From: Clostridia bacterium
GTDB taxonomy: Bacteria > Bacillota > Clostridia > DUPQ01
Reading direction: 5' to 3'
DNA: 11,339 nt
NCBI GenBank assembly: GCA_030592085.1
Contig: JAUUZV010000052.1
Location: 1 to 11,339 of the forward strand
Shown here: positions 1 to 7,654 of the stretch, in pieces
Layout of the letters: every line of letters begins with the position of its first letter
How positions within the stretch are numbered: position 1 is the first letter of the stretch
The notes under the pieces: generated by a model
What the model saw: the letters and a program-made list of their open reading frames with translations, nothing else
The model's database searches: none
What the model was told of the DNA's origin: nothing
Made by a program: the position numbers and the translations under genes

Positions 1-1023
1 ATCACTGGCAAATGTCATACTACTCTGGTATGAATGGATGTTTTTCGCGACTTGGTACAAAAATATTTTTAAAAAAAGTAAGTAAAATAAAACCTGATAT
101 TATACATATACATAATTTGCATAATAGTTTTATTAATATTAAGATGCTATTTGATTACTTTAAAAAAACTAAGATACCAATTGTATGGACAACTTCATGA
201 TTGCTATGCAATAACAGGAAAATGCTTATATTTTTCAGTGGTTAATTGCGATAAATGGAAAACAGGATGTTATGCTTGTCCTCAATATAAGGAATATCCG
301 GGTACATTGATTGATAGAACTAAAAAATTGTATAATCTTAAGAAAAAATGGTTTACAGGACTTACCAATATTATAGTAGTTACTCCCTCTAAGTGGTTAG
401 CTGATATTACACGCCAATCATATTTAAAGGAGTACCCTATTAAAGTTATTAACAATGGAATAAATTTAAATATTTTCAAGCCAACAAAAAGCGATTTTAT
501 ATTTAAACATCATTTGCAAAATAAAAAAATAATTCTTGGAGTTGCTTATCCTTGGAGTAAATGGAAAGGGTTTGATATTTTTATACAACTTTCAAAAATA
601 CTAGATAAATCATATATTATTGTTATTGTAGGACTACAGGAAGAAACAATTAAAAGCCTTCCTAAAAATATTATTGGAATTAAAAAAACAGATAATCAGG
701 TTGAATTAGCTAAAATATATACAGCAGCAGACATATTTCTAAATCCAAGTTATGTAGAAACATTTGGAATGGTAACAATAGAAGCACTTGCCTGTGGTAC
801 ACCTATTATTGTGTCAAATAAAACAGCAATTCCAGAAGTAGTTTCAAAGGAGTGCGGTGTGATTGTAAAAGAATATAATGTGGAAAATTTTCATGAAGCT
901 ATCATTAATTTTTCTAATAGTTACACAGAAAAAGAATGTGTAGAGTATGCTTCAAGTTATGGAACTAATATGAAATTTCAAAATTACTATAATTTATATG
1001 ATAGACTATATATGAAAAGTTAA
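1..1023 (+). pseudogene. GT4-type glycosyltransferase, 5'-truncated by the window and frameshifted
   Basis: The product would transfer a sugar from a nucleotide donor, probably in surface polysaccharide synthesis. The coding frame starts before the window: codons in phase from base 3 read through a typical Rossmann segment (KPDIIHIHNLHNSF, then IPIVWT) to a TGA at 198-200. The homologous protein then continues one base out of phase (LHDCYAITGKC, VTPSKWLADITRQS, VINNGINLNIFKP). The C-terminal donor-binding domain carries the GT4 E-x7-E signature (VETFGMVTIEALACGTP; Glu codons at 757 and 781). Removing one A from the ACAACTT at 189-195 would restore ...IVWT-LHDC..., which is how this family normally reads. 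Either the gene is inactivated or the base is a sequencing/assembly error. Roughly 75 N-terminal residues lie outside the window. The apparent ATG at 151 is not a real start. The stop lies only 16 bases before the next gene, so they are probably co-transcribed. The acceptor sugar cannot be read from the sequence. Confidence 0.85.
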
Positions 1024-1039
1024 AGGAAGTGTGACACCT

Positions 1040-2173
1040 ATGAAAAAAAGGAAATTGACATATGCAAACATTGAAGTATCCACTTTAGGATTTGGTGCCA
1101 TGAGGTTACCAATAATTAATGGTGATTATAGTTTAATCGATGAAACTAAAGCAACTAAAATGATTAGACATGCCATTGATAATGGTATTAATTATATTGA
1201 TACTGCATATCCTTATCATGGTGGGAACAGCGAAATATTAATCGGAAAAGTGTTGAAAAACGGGTATCGGGAAAAAGTGTATTTGACGACAAAGTTACCA
1301 TGCGGGAATATTAAATGCTATGATGACTTTTCTAAAATTTTTAATGAACAATTAAAAAAATTAGATGTAAAATATTTAGATATTTACTTGTTACATGCCA
1401 TGAATAAAAAATCATGGAGTAAAGTACACAAATTAGGAGTACTTGACTTTCTAGATAATTTAAAAGAACAAGGGAAAATTAATCAAGTTGGATTTTCTTT
1501 TCATGACAATTATGAAGTGTTTATAGAAATTATAGATAGTTATGATTGGGATGTATGTCAAATTCAATTTAATTACTTTGATAGTGAAGCTGAAAATATG
1601 CTTAACTATGCTACTGATAAAGGTGTTGACGTTATTGTAATGGAACCGCTAAGAGGTGGAGCACTTGTTAATGATTTACCTGAAGAAATTACTACATTAT
1701 TTAATAATGCTACTACTAAAAGAAGTCCTGCAGAGTGGGGGTTTCGCTGGTTATATAATAATGAGAAAGTAAAACTTATATTAAGTGGTATGAGTACAAT
1801 GGAACAAGTGAAAGAAAATCTAAAAACTTTTGATAACGCAGTGGCTAATTCTATGACAAAAGAAGAGAAAATTATGATGAAAGAAGTGACACAAGTTTTT
1901 AAAGATAAAATATTAGTTCCTTGTACCTCTTGTCAATATTGTATGCCATGTTCGTATGGAGTAAATATACCTTTAATGTTTACAACATATAATAATTATT
2001 CAATGTTTGGGAAAAGTGATAAATATAAAAAGCAATATCAAGCATGGGAGAAAAGAGAAGAAAATAGATTTACAGCAGATGTTTGTGTTGGATGTAGAGA
2101 GTGTGAAGAAAAATGTCCACAGAATATTATTATTTCTGAAAGGATGTTAGATGTTGTTAAAGATTTAGGATGA
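1040..2173 (+). CDS. Aldo/keto reductase with C-terminal Fe-S cluster domain
   Basis: This is a 377-residue soluble oxidoreductase of the COG1453 type: a TIM-barrel aldo/keto reductase fused to a ferredoxin-like tail. The catalytic tetrad is visible as Asp54 and Tyr59 (NYIDTAYPYHGG), Lys85 (LTTKLP) and His119 (YLLHAM). The tail has two four-cysteine groups, Cys295/298/301/304 (CTSCQYCMPC) and Cys349/352/355/359 (CVGCRECEEKCP), suggesting one or two [4Fe-4S] clusters that could feed electrons from ferredoxin. The ATG at 1040 is chosen because AAGGAAGT (1023-1030) sits at a good distance from it; an in-frame GTG at 1031 is too close to that ribosome binding site. It begins 16 bases after the glycosyltransferase and ends just before a strong terminator. 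Substrate is unknown, and the pairing with a glycosyltransferase may be incidental. Confidence 0.9.
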   Translation: MKKRKLTYANIEVSTLGFGAMRLPIINGDYSLIDETKATKMIRHAIDNGINYIDTAYPYHGGNSEILIGKVLKNGYREKVYLTTKLPCGNIKCYDDFSKIFNEQLKKLDVKYLDIYLLHAMNKKSWSKVHKLGVLDFLDNLKEQGKINQVGFSFHDNYEVFIEIIDSYDWDVCQIQFNYFDSEAENMLNYATDKGVDVIVMEPLRGGALVNDLPEEITTLFNNATTKRSPAEWGFRWLYNNEKVKLILSGMSTMEQVKENLKTFDNAVANSMTKEEKIMMKEVTQVFKDKILVPCTSCQYCMPCSYGVNIPLMFTTYNNYSMFGKSDKYKKQYQAWEKREENRFTADVCVGCRECEEKCPQNIIISERMLDVVKDLG

Positions 2174-2192
2174 ATTTTAAAATATTAATTAG

Positions 2193-2228
2193 AAAAAGCG
2201 ATGAATGTTTTTTATTCATCGCTTTTTT
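2193..2228. terminator. Bidirectional intrinsic terminator between convergent genes
   Basis: A 14-bp perfect stem (AAAAAGCGATGAAT at 2193-2206 with ATTCATCGCTTTTT at 2214-2227) closes a 7-base loop. There is a T-run on the + strand side and, because the 5' arm starts with five A's, a T-run on the - strand as well. It sits between the stops of the aldo/keto reductase (2173) and the ABC subunit (2248), so it can end both operons. Confidence 0.92.
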
Positions 2229-2247
2229 ATTAAACTATTTTAAGTAG

Positions 2248-4062
2248 TTAATTTAATATTTCTAGTTCTTGTTCTTCTAAGAACTGACTAGTATATAACT
2301 TGTAGTAATGACCTTCATTTGCAATCAATTCATTATGGGTTCCTTCTTCAATTACATTACCCTTGTCAAGGACAAGAATACGATCGGCTTGTCTAATTGT
2401 TGATAGACGATGTGCAATAATAAATGAAGTTCTACCTTTTATAACTTGTCCGATTGCCAGTTGAATAGCTTTTTCTGTATGTGTATCAACAGACGATGTA
2501 GCCTCATCTAAAATGAATATAGAAGGGTTGGCAATAATTGCTCTAGCTATACAAATTAACTGCTTCTGGCCAGTAGAAAGTCCACCACCACCTTTTGAGA
2601 TAGTATGGCCATATCCTTTTTCAAAGTTCATAATAAAGTCATGAGCTTCAGCTAATTTAGCAGCATGCTCAATTTCTTCTTGTGTTGCCTGTAAATTACC
2701 ATAAGTAATGTTATCTTTTATAGTTCCACTAAAAAGATGAGGAGTCTGTAACATATAACCTAAGTTTCCTTGTACATGCATCAATGGAATATCTTGATAA
2801 TTAATTCCATCAATTAAAATTTCTCCTGATGTTGGTTGGTAGAACCTACAAGCCAAATTAACAATTGTTGTTTTACCAGAGCCTGTTTCACCAACAATAG
2901 CAATGGACTGTCCTCTTTCTACCTTAAGATTAAAGTTATTTAAAACTTGCTCACCTTTTGTATAGGTAAAAGATACATTTCTAAATTCAATATTTCCTTG
3001 TAACTTAGGAACATTATCACTAGCTTTAACTAAACCATACTGCTTAAGCACCTCATCATGATCAAAAATATCAACATTTGCATCTAGTAATGTAAATACT
3101 CTCTCTCCAGCTGCTTGAGCCATTTGAAAATTAGCAAAAATCCTTGCTAAATCATTTATTGGAAAGAAAAACAACTGAGTATACGAAATAAATGCGGATA
3201 AAGTACCAATAGTAACTATTCCACCAAATACCATAACTCCACCTGTCCACAATGCTAACGAAGTACCCAAGATACCAAGAGCTGAGACAATGGGGAAAAA
3301 CAATGCAGACAATACAGCAATCTTTATGGCAGCTGATTTAAACTTTTCTGTTTTAATATCAAATTCTTCTAGGTTTTTCTTTTCTCTAACCAATGTTTTA
3401 GTAGTTGTAGCTCCTTGTATGCCTTCATTAAAGGAGGCAGTTATAGCTGAATTGTATTTTCGTGACTCTCTAGTTGATTTTAGAATTTTTTTCTGAAAAT
3501 AAACTGAGACTAGTAACAATAGGGGAATAACTCCTAAAACAGCTAAAGTGATTTTTACATTTAAGAAAAACATTAAAGTGGTTACTGTCAAAATAGTAAA
3601 GAAACCCCAAAACAAATCAACTAAACCCCAAGAAATAATACCTGTTAATCTCCAAGTATCTGAGGTAACCCTAGCAATTAAACTACCTACAGTATTATTA
3701 TCATAGTAGGTGAATGATAGTTTCTGAAGTTTTTCAAAAGCATCTTTACGTATACTATGAGATACTTCTAAAAAAAGTTTTTCAGCTAAGTAAATTAAAG
3801 CAAATATAGAAGAGGCCTTAATTAGTATTACTAGAAAATAGATAGCAATGAACCATTCCATGTTATCTGTAGAGCCAGATTCAATATAATTGTCAATGGC
3901 ATAACGAGTTAATAATGGAGTAACAGATTCAAGTCCTGATAATATTACTAGTGAGCTAATTAGTAACAACAATACTTTCCAATGCCTAAGTATATATTTT
4001 ATTACTTTTTTCCACATTTCCTTATCGAAACTTTTATTGTATTCTTGGTTTTCTTCATTCAC
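2248..4062 (-). CDS. ABC exporter half-transporter, BmrD/YheH-like subunit (catalytic Glu present)
   Basis: This is a 604-residue half-transporter: about six membrane helices in residues 25-320, then a nucleotide-binding domain. The motifs are Walker A GETGSGKTT (392-400), Q-loop Gln439, signature LSTGQ (495-499, third Gly replaced by Thr), Walker B ILDE with catalytic Glu520, and H-loop His551. It should pair with the upstream subunit as a heterodimeric type IV exporter for drugs or other hydrophobic compounds in the cytoplasmic membrane. The start is GTG 4062, not the longer ATG at 4140: AAAGGAGGTG ends 8 bases before the GTG and the preceding residues look nothing like this family. The gene overlaps the upstream stop by 8 bases (GTGAATGA), so the two subunits are translationally coupled. 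Transported substrate is inferred only from family and from the leader-peptide control. Confidence 0.93.
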   Translation of the reverse strand: MNEENQEYNKSFDKEMWKKVIKYILRHWKVLLLLISSLVILSGLESVTPLLTRYAIDNYIESGSTDNMEWFIAIYFLVILIKASSIFALIYLAEKLFLEVSHSIRKDAFEKLQKLSFTYYDNNTVGSLIARVTSDTWRLTGIISWGLVDLFWGFFTILTVTTLMFFLNVKITLAVLGVIPLLLLVSVYFQKKILKSTRESRKYNSAITASFNEGIQGATTTKTLVREKKNLEEFDIKTEKFKSAAIKIAVLSALFFPIVSALGILGTSLALWTGGVMVFGGIVTIGTLSAFISYTQLFFFPINDLARIFANFQMAQAAGERVFTLLDANVDIFDHDEVLKQYGLVKASDNVPKLQGNIEFRNVSFTYTKGEQVLNNFNLKVERGQSIAIVGETGSGKTTIVNLACRFYQPTSGEILIDGINYQDIPLMHVQGNLGYMLQTPHLFSGTIKDNITYGNLQATQEEIEHAAKLAEAHDFIMNFEKGYGHTISKGGGGLSTGQKQLICIARAIIANPSIFILDEATSSVDTHTEKAIQLAIGQVIKGRTSFIIAHRLSTIRQADRILVLDKGNVIEEGTHNELIANEGHYYKLYTSQFLEEQELEILN

Positions 4063-5875
4063 GGGTTTCACCTCCTTTGGTGGTATCACTTTGCAGTGAA
4101 CTTTGTATATCGAATACTTCCTTGTACAGCCCTTGTTCACGTATTAATTCATAATGGGTACCTTGCTGTGTAATCATTCCTTTTTCAATTACTAAAATTT
4201 TATCAGCTTGCTTTAGAGTACTTATTCTATGAGAAATAATTAGTGTTGTAGTACTATGTAAATTTTTCTTTAGTTGATCTCTAATATATGCATCTGTTTC
4301 AACATCAACAGCACTTAGCGAATCATCAAATATTAAAATGCTGTGATTATTAAGTAGTGTCCTTGCAATGGCTACACGTTGTTTTTGTCCACCCGACAAA
4401 GTTACACCTTTTTCTCCAACCATTGTGTCAAAGCCTTTGTCAAAGTGACGAATAACATTATAAATTGAGGCTACTCTACATGCACTTTCAATTTGCTCTT
4501 CAGTGGCGTTATAATTTGAAAAAGCAATATTCTCCTTTATTGTTCTAGAGAACAAGAAAGGTTCTTGTAAAACAATACCAATTTTTTTACGTAACCATTT
4601 ACGATTTATATCTTTAACATTTATTCCATCTATTGTAACAGCGCCTGATTTCACATCAAATAGTCTAACAAGTAAATTGACTAAAGTAGTTTTTCCAGCA
4701 CCAGTTCCTCCTAGGATAGCTATGGTCTGTCCTTTTTCTATATGAAAAGTTACATCATTTAAAACAGGTTTTCCTTCTTCATATTCAAATGAAACATGAT
4801 CAAAGGATATTTCACCATTGATTTTTGGAGTTAGTCCAGATTCTAAGTCGATATCTTCTCCGATTTCATCAAAGATTTCACTAATACGATTAAGGGATAC
4901 ACTGGCTTTTCCCATATCAGCTAAAACACGACCTAAATTTCTAATAGGCCAAATCATATTATGCGAATAAGCCATAAAAGCTAAGAGTGTACCTATGGTT
5001 AATAATCCTTTAGTAGCCCAGACGGTTCCTAAAATTAAGATTGCACCTAACTGAACATCACATATAAAATCAGTTGCTCCCCAGTACCAAGCCATAAGTT
5101 TTGATACAACAAAGTCTGTTTCTTTAAACTTTTTAGAAGCTTTATTAAATTTATCTGTTTCGTAATCTTGTTTTGCGAATGCTCTAACAATACGCATACT
5201 GTTTAAATTTTCTTGTAATACAGTAGTCATTTTACCTTCTGCCTCATCAGTTTCCTTAAATTTAATTTTAATGAATTTAAAAAACTTAAAAGCTACAAAA
5301 ACAATAATTGGTGTTACAACAAATGATACTATAGATAGATTAACATTTAATGAAAGCATAATGGCTAAAGCTGTGCTTATTAATGTTAGCGCTCTAATGA
5401 TTTCCATTAATTGCTGAGATATAAATCTTCTAATTTTATCTAAATCTGAAGTGCATCGCTGAATCAAATCTCCTGTATCAACTTTTACATGGTAACTATA
5501 TGATAAATATTGAATGTGATCATATAATTTATTTCTCATGTTTTTTGCAGTTCTCTCAGAAACTATAGCAATATATTTTTTTGATAAAAAGTTAAATATG
5601 CCATTAAATACTGAGATTAAAATAAGTAAACAACCTAAAATCCACAAATTATTTATTAGTACATCTCGTCCACCAATATTATTAAACATAGACAAGAAGA
5701 CTCCAGTTAATGAGACAGGTTGTTTGTCTATGACTGAGTCAACAGCTAACTTAATAATCAATGGATTGATTAGTGAAGTCATGGTTGCTAAAATCATAAA
5801 TAAAATAGCTATTATGTAGTTTCTTCTGTTGCCTTTTATAAAAGACAGTAGTAAATTAATTTTTTTGTGTTTCAT
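4055..5875 (-). CDS. ABC exporter half-transporter, BmrC/YheI-like subunit (degenerate catalytic site)
   Basis: This is a 606-residue membrane protein with an exporter transmembrane domain (about residues 18-320) and a C-terminal nucleotide-binding domain. The motifs are A-loop Tyr365, Walker A GGTGAGKTT (389-397, Lys395), Q-loop Gln437, canonical signature LSGGQ (493-497), Walker B LIFDD and H-loop His549. The residue after the Walker B Asp is Asp518 where an active ATPase has Glu, as known for one partner of heterodimeric exporters such as BmrC or TM287. Its degenerate Walker site would face the partner's LSTGQ signature, giving one degenerate and one consensus ATP site. The ATG at 5875 follows AGGGGGT (5881-5887) by 5 bases. 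The gene lies 59 bases beyond the attenuator's T-run and is controlled by the leader described below. It is first in a two-gene operon. Confidence 0.94.
   Translation of the reverse strand: MKHKKINLLLSFIKGNRRNYIIAILFMILATMTSLINPLIIKLAVDSVIDKQPVSLTGVFLSMFNNIGGRDVLINNLWILGCLLILISVFNGIFNFLSKKYIAIVSERTAKNMRNKLYDHIQYLSYSYHVKVDTGDLIQRCTSDLDKIRRFISQQLMEIIRALTLISTALAIMLSLNVNLSIVSFVVTPIIVFVAFKFFKFIKIKFKETDEAEGKMTTVLQENLNSMRIVRAFAKQDYETDKFNKASKKFKETDFVVSKLMAWYWGATDFICDVQLGAILILGTVWATKGLLTIGTLLAFMAYSHNMIWPIRNLGRVLADMGKASVSLNRISEIFDEIGEDIDLESGLTPKINGEISFDHVSFEYEEGKPVLNDVTFHIEKGQTIAILGGTGAGKTTLVNLLVRLFDVKSGAVTIDGINVKDINRKWLRKKIGIVLQEPFLFSRTIKENIAFSNYNATEEQIESACRVASIYNVIRHFDKGFDTMVGEKGVTLSGGQKQRVAIARTLLNNHSILIFDDSLSAVDVETDAYIRDQLKKNLHSTTTLIISHRISTLKQADKILVIEKGMITQQGTHYELIREQGLYKEVFDIQSSLQSDTTKGGETRE
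4069..4078 (-). promoter_or_regulatory. Ribosome binding site that decides a GTG start
   Basis: The - strand reads AAAGGAGGTG here, lying inside the last codons of the upstream ABC gene and 8 bases before GTG 4062. It supports the short form of the downstream subunit and coupling of the two reading frames. Confidence 0.85.
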
Positions 5876-5933
5876 CCAAAACCCCCTGTATTACTCTTAA
5901 GTACAGTGCCTAGAAGCTCCCTAATACGACAAT

Positions 5934-5967
5934 AAAAAAGCCACAGGCATTTAATAAACCTGCGGCT
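5934..5967 (-). terminator. Attenuator (intrinsic terminator) in the ABC operon leader
   Basis: On the - strand GCCGCAGG (5966-5959) pairs with CCTGTGGC (5947-5940) with one G-U pair, extendable by A5967-T5939 and by T5958-G5948. It is followed by six T's (5939-5934) and then ATT. It stands between the leader peptide stop (5989) and the ABC start (5875), inside the transcription unit, so it must be bypassed for the exporter genes to be expressed. Known precedent is the bmrB leader of Bacillus subtilis bmrCD. Confidence 0.88.
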
Positions 5968-6015
5968 ACAATTAACGAATGTTGTTAATTAAGCAATAAA
6001 AACCGGAGGCCTATT
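5953..6015 (-). promoter_or_regulatory. Antiterminator pairing in the ABC leader RNA
   Basis: The - strand segment AATAGGCCTCCGG (6015-6003, leader codons 14-18) is complementary to CCGCAGGTTTATT (5965-5953). Twelve of 13 positions pair, counting two G-U pairs, with one C-C mismatch. The second segment contains nearly all of the 5' arm of the attenuator, so the two structures exclude each other. The stretch between them folds into its own small hairpin (AATTAAC with GTTAATT, 7-base loop, about 5992-5970). I infer that this pairing permits read-through. Confidence 0.75.
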
Positions 6016-6054
6016 CAAGCTGATTACTAATCCAATATATCTAGTTTTATTCAT
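5989..6054 (-). CDS. Leader peptide of the ABC exporter operon (21 residues)
   Basis: This short frame starts with ATG at 6054, reads MNKTRYIGL..., has a C-terminal part ISLNRPPVFIA, and ends with TAA at 5989-5991. It is preceded by AAAAGGAGGTC (6071-6061) with 8 bases between GGAGG and the ATG, one of the best ribosome binding sites in the window. The codons AGG CCT CCG G at its centre are a GC-rich island and are also an RNA pairing element, so the frame appears selected for its position and RNA sequence as much as for its peptide. Consecutive prolines (residues 16-17 in NRPPV) are known to slow ribosomes. The likely role is cis-acting: ribosome progress on it decides whether the attenuator forms. 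I do not recognise this exact peptide from a characterised family. Confidence 0.78.
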   Translation of the reverse strand: MNKTRYIGLVISLNRPPVFIA

Positions 6055-6091
6055 TTCATTGACCTCCTTTTCATTTTTTTATCTAATCAGA

Positions 6092-6120
6092 ATTATACAT
6101 AGGTTGTATATTATTGTCAA
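6092..6120 (-). promoter_or_regulatory. Perfect consensus sigma-A promoter of the ABC operon
   Basis: The - strand reads TTGACA (6120-6115), a 17-base spacer, then TATAAT (6097-6092). All 12 hexamer positions match consensus. The expected start of transcription is about 6084-6087, some 14 bases before the leader ribosome binding site. Such strong initiation fits an operon controlled after initiation. Confidence 0.9.
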
Positions 6121-6161
6121 ATTATATTTTTATAAATTTACAACAATATAATAAAATAGTA

Positions 6162-6794
6162 TTAATGATTTTTTATAACACCATCAATTTTTAAAATATC
6201 TTCATCAATATCAATTGAAGTTAATGAGAAGTTATCTACTTGATTAAGAGTACTTTCAAGTTTATCAGATACCTCTTTCATTATACTATCAAATAAGCCA
6301 GATGGAATTGATAGTTCTTCTACAAAAGCTTCGTTAATTGTAATTTCAATATCATTACCAGCAACATGAATAATAGAAAGGTTAGTATAAATATTTTTAT
6401 GGTTAACCATGCCTAATAAAAACAAAGGAATACTTTGGCTATCAAATAGTAATTGAAAATCACTAGTCAATATTGCTAAATCAATAGACTGATCATTATT
6501 AAATAAAATTTCAACATCTTCAACTGGATATTCCTCTTTTATTTGGTCTTTTATAAATTTGGTTAACTCAGCTTCTGTATAATGAACTGATATGAAAAAA
6601 TTACCTTCACTTGGTATCTGTTCATTTAATTCATGTATTTTACTAATTTCAACTGTATCTAATAAATCTTTACCACTAAAATTAATAAATAATTTTGGGA
6701 AAAGCAAAAAGAATATTACAATAGATAATAATATAATCGTTACTATTAAAAATGTAGTGAGACATCCCCCTGGTTTTCTTCTTTGATTTGTCAT
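6162..6794 (-). CDS. Membrane-anchored protein of unknown function, downstream of lipA
   Basis: I do not recognise this 210-residue protein with confidence. A basic N-terminus (NQRRKPGG) is followed by one hydrophobic segment at about residues 11-34, with no lipobox and no clear cleavage site. It is therefore probably a signal anchor with about 175 residues outside the membrane. The outer part is acidic, contains HYTEAELTKFIKDQIKEE near residue 71, and alternates short beta-like segments with a helical end. The general plan recalls YpmS/DUF2140-type anchored proteins, but this is only a resemblance in layout. The ATG at 6794 overlaps the lipA stop (ATGA) and follows AGGAGG, so it is translated with the lipoate genes. 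No GC-rich terminator is visible between its stop and the ABC promoter, so some read-through into the ABC leader is possible. Confidence 0.75.
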   Translation of the reverse strand: MTNQRRKPGGCLTTFLIVTIILLSIVIFFLLFPKLFINFSGKDLLDTVEISKIHELNEQIPSEGNFFISVHYTEAELTKFIKDQIKEEYPVEDVEILFNNDQSIDLAILTSDFQLLFDSQSIPLFLLGMVNHKNIYTNLSIIHVAGNDIEITINEAFVEELSIPSGLFDSIMKEVSDKLESTLNQVDNFSLTSIDIDEDILKIDGVIKNH

Positions 6795-7654
6795 GACTTC
6801 CTCCTAATATTATTAATAGCTTCATGAGCCATATATGAACTTCTCACTAGTGGAGAAGAAGCAACATAGGCAAATCCAGCTTCATAAGCTTTTTCTTTAT
6901 ACCAGACAAATTGTTCTGGTGTTATATATTCTTTAACAGTAATATGAGATTTACTTGGTGATAGATATTGGCCAATTGTTAAAAAGTCGCAACCTACTTG
7001 TCTTAAATCATCAAATACAGCTAGTATTTCATCAGGTGTTTCACCTAGGCCAACCATTAATCCAGATTTACTATAGATGTTTTGATCATATGCCTTTATG
7101 TTTAATAATACCCGTAGAGATTGCTTATAATCAGCCATTGGTCTAACAGTAGGATAAAGAGAAGGTACTGTTTCCACATTATGACTTATTACATCAGGTC
7201 TTTCTTTTACTACGTTAAGTAATGCATCATTATCACCTTTAAAATCAGGGATAAGCACTTCTATTTTTGTATCAGAGCAAATAGCTCTAATTTCTCTTAT
7301 AACCTTTGCGAATTGATTACTTCCATAATCAGATAAATCATCTCTAGTAACTGAGGTAACTACCACATATTTTAAACCAAGTGCTTTTGTAGCTAGGGCT
7401 ACATTAACAGGTTCGCCATTATCAACAATTTCTGGAATTCCTTTTGTGACATTACAGAAAGTACAATTCCTTGTACAATTTTTCCCTAAAATCATAAAAG
7501 TTGCAGTTAGTGAATCAAAACACTTACCTCTATTAGGACATAATGCTTCGTCACAAACTGTGTTTAAATTATATTTTCTTAAAATATCACGTACTTTTTT
7601 ACTGTGATCTCCAGATGCAATTTTCACTTTTAACCATTCAGGTTTTCTATTCAT
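6791..7654 (-). CDS. lipA: Lipoyl synthase (radical SAM)
   Basis: This enzyme inserts two sulfurs into protein-bound octanoyl groups to make the lipoyl cofactor of 2-oxoacid dehydrogenases and glycine cleavage H protein. All expected residues are present: the auxiliary cluster cysteines Cys34, Cys39, Cys45 (CDEALCPNRGKC), the radical SAM triad Cys60, Cys64, Cys67 (CTRNCTFC), and the C-terminal RSSY (271-274), whose serine ligates the auxiliary cluster. At 287 residues it is full length for the family. Its ATG at 7654 overlaps the lipB stop by 4 bases (ATGA), so LipB supplies the octanoyl substrate from the same transcript. Confidence is high. Confidence 0.97.
   Translation of the reverse strand: MNRKPEWLKVKIASGDHSKKVRDILRKYNLNTVCDEALCPNRGKCFDSLTATFMILGKNCTRNCTFCNVTKGIPEIVDNGEPVNVALATKALGLKYVVVTSVTRDDLSDYGSNQFAKVIREIRAICSDTKIEVLIPDFKGDNDALLNVVKERPDVISHNVETVPSLYPTVRPMADYKQSLRVLLNIKAYDQNIYSKSGLMVGLGETPDEILAVFDDLRQVGCDFLTIGQYLSPSKSHITVKEYITPEQFVWYKEKAYEAGFAYVASSPLVRSSYMAHEAINNIRRKS

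Noticed and set aside
12..200. Separate 62-residue protein
   Set aside because: It is the N-terminal half of the frameshifted glycosyltransferase: its frame is open from the window edge and its sequence joins that of the downstream half.
4063..4140. Longer N-terminus for the downstream ABC subunit
   Set aside because: The extra 26 residues are the out-of-frame reading of the upstream gene's end, and the strong ribosome binding site fits only GTG 4062.
5876..5927. Hairpin that might mask the ribosome binding site of the first ABC gene
   Set aside because: Only short pairings are present (CTGTA with TACAG; GTATTA with TAATAC); too weak to claim.
6051..6059. Alternative leader start ATG AAA TGA at 6059
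   Set aside because: It lies only 3 bases from GGAGG and encodes two residues. The ATG at 6054 has the proper spacing and a real frame.
6121..6161. Terminator between the lipoate operon and the ABC promoter
   Set aside because: The inverted repeats there are entirely A/T and have no GC-rich stem; not supportable.
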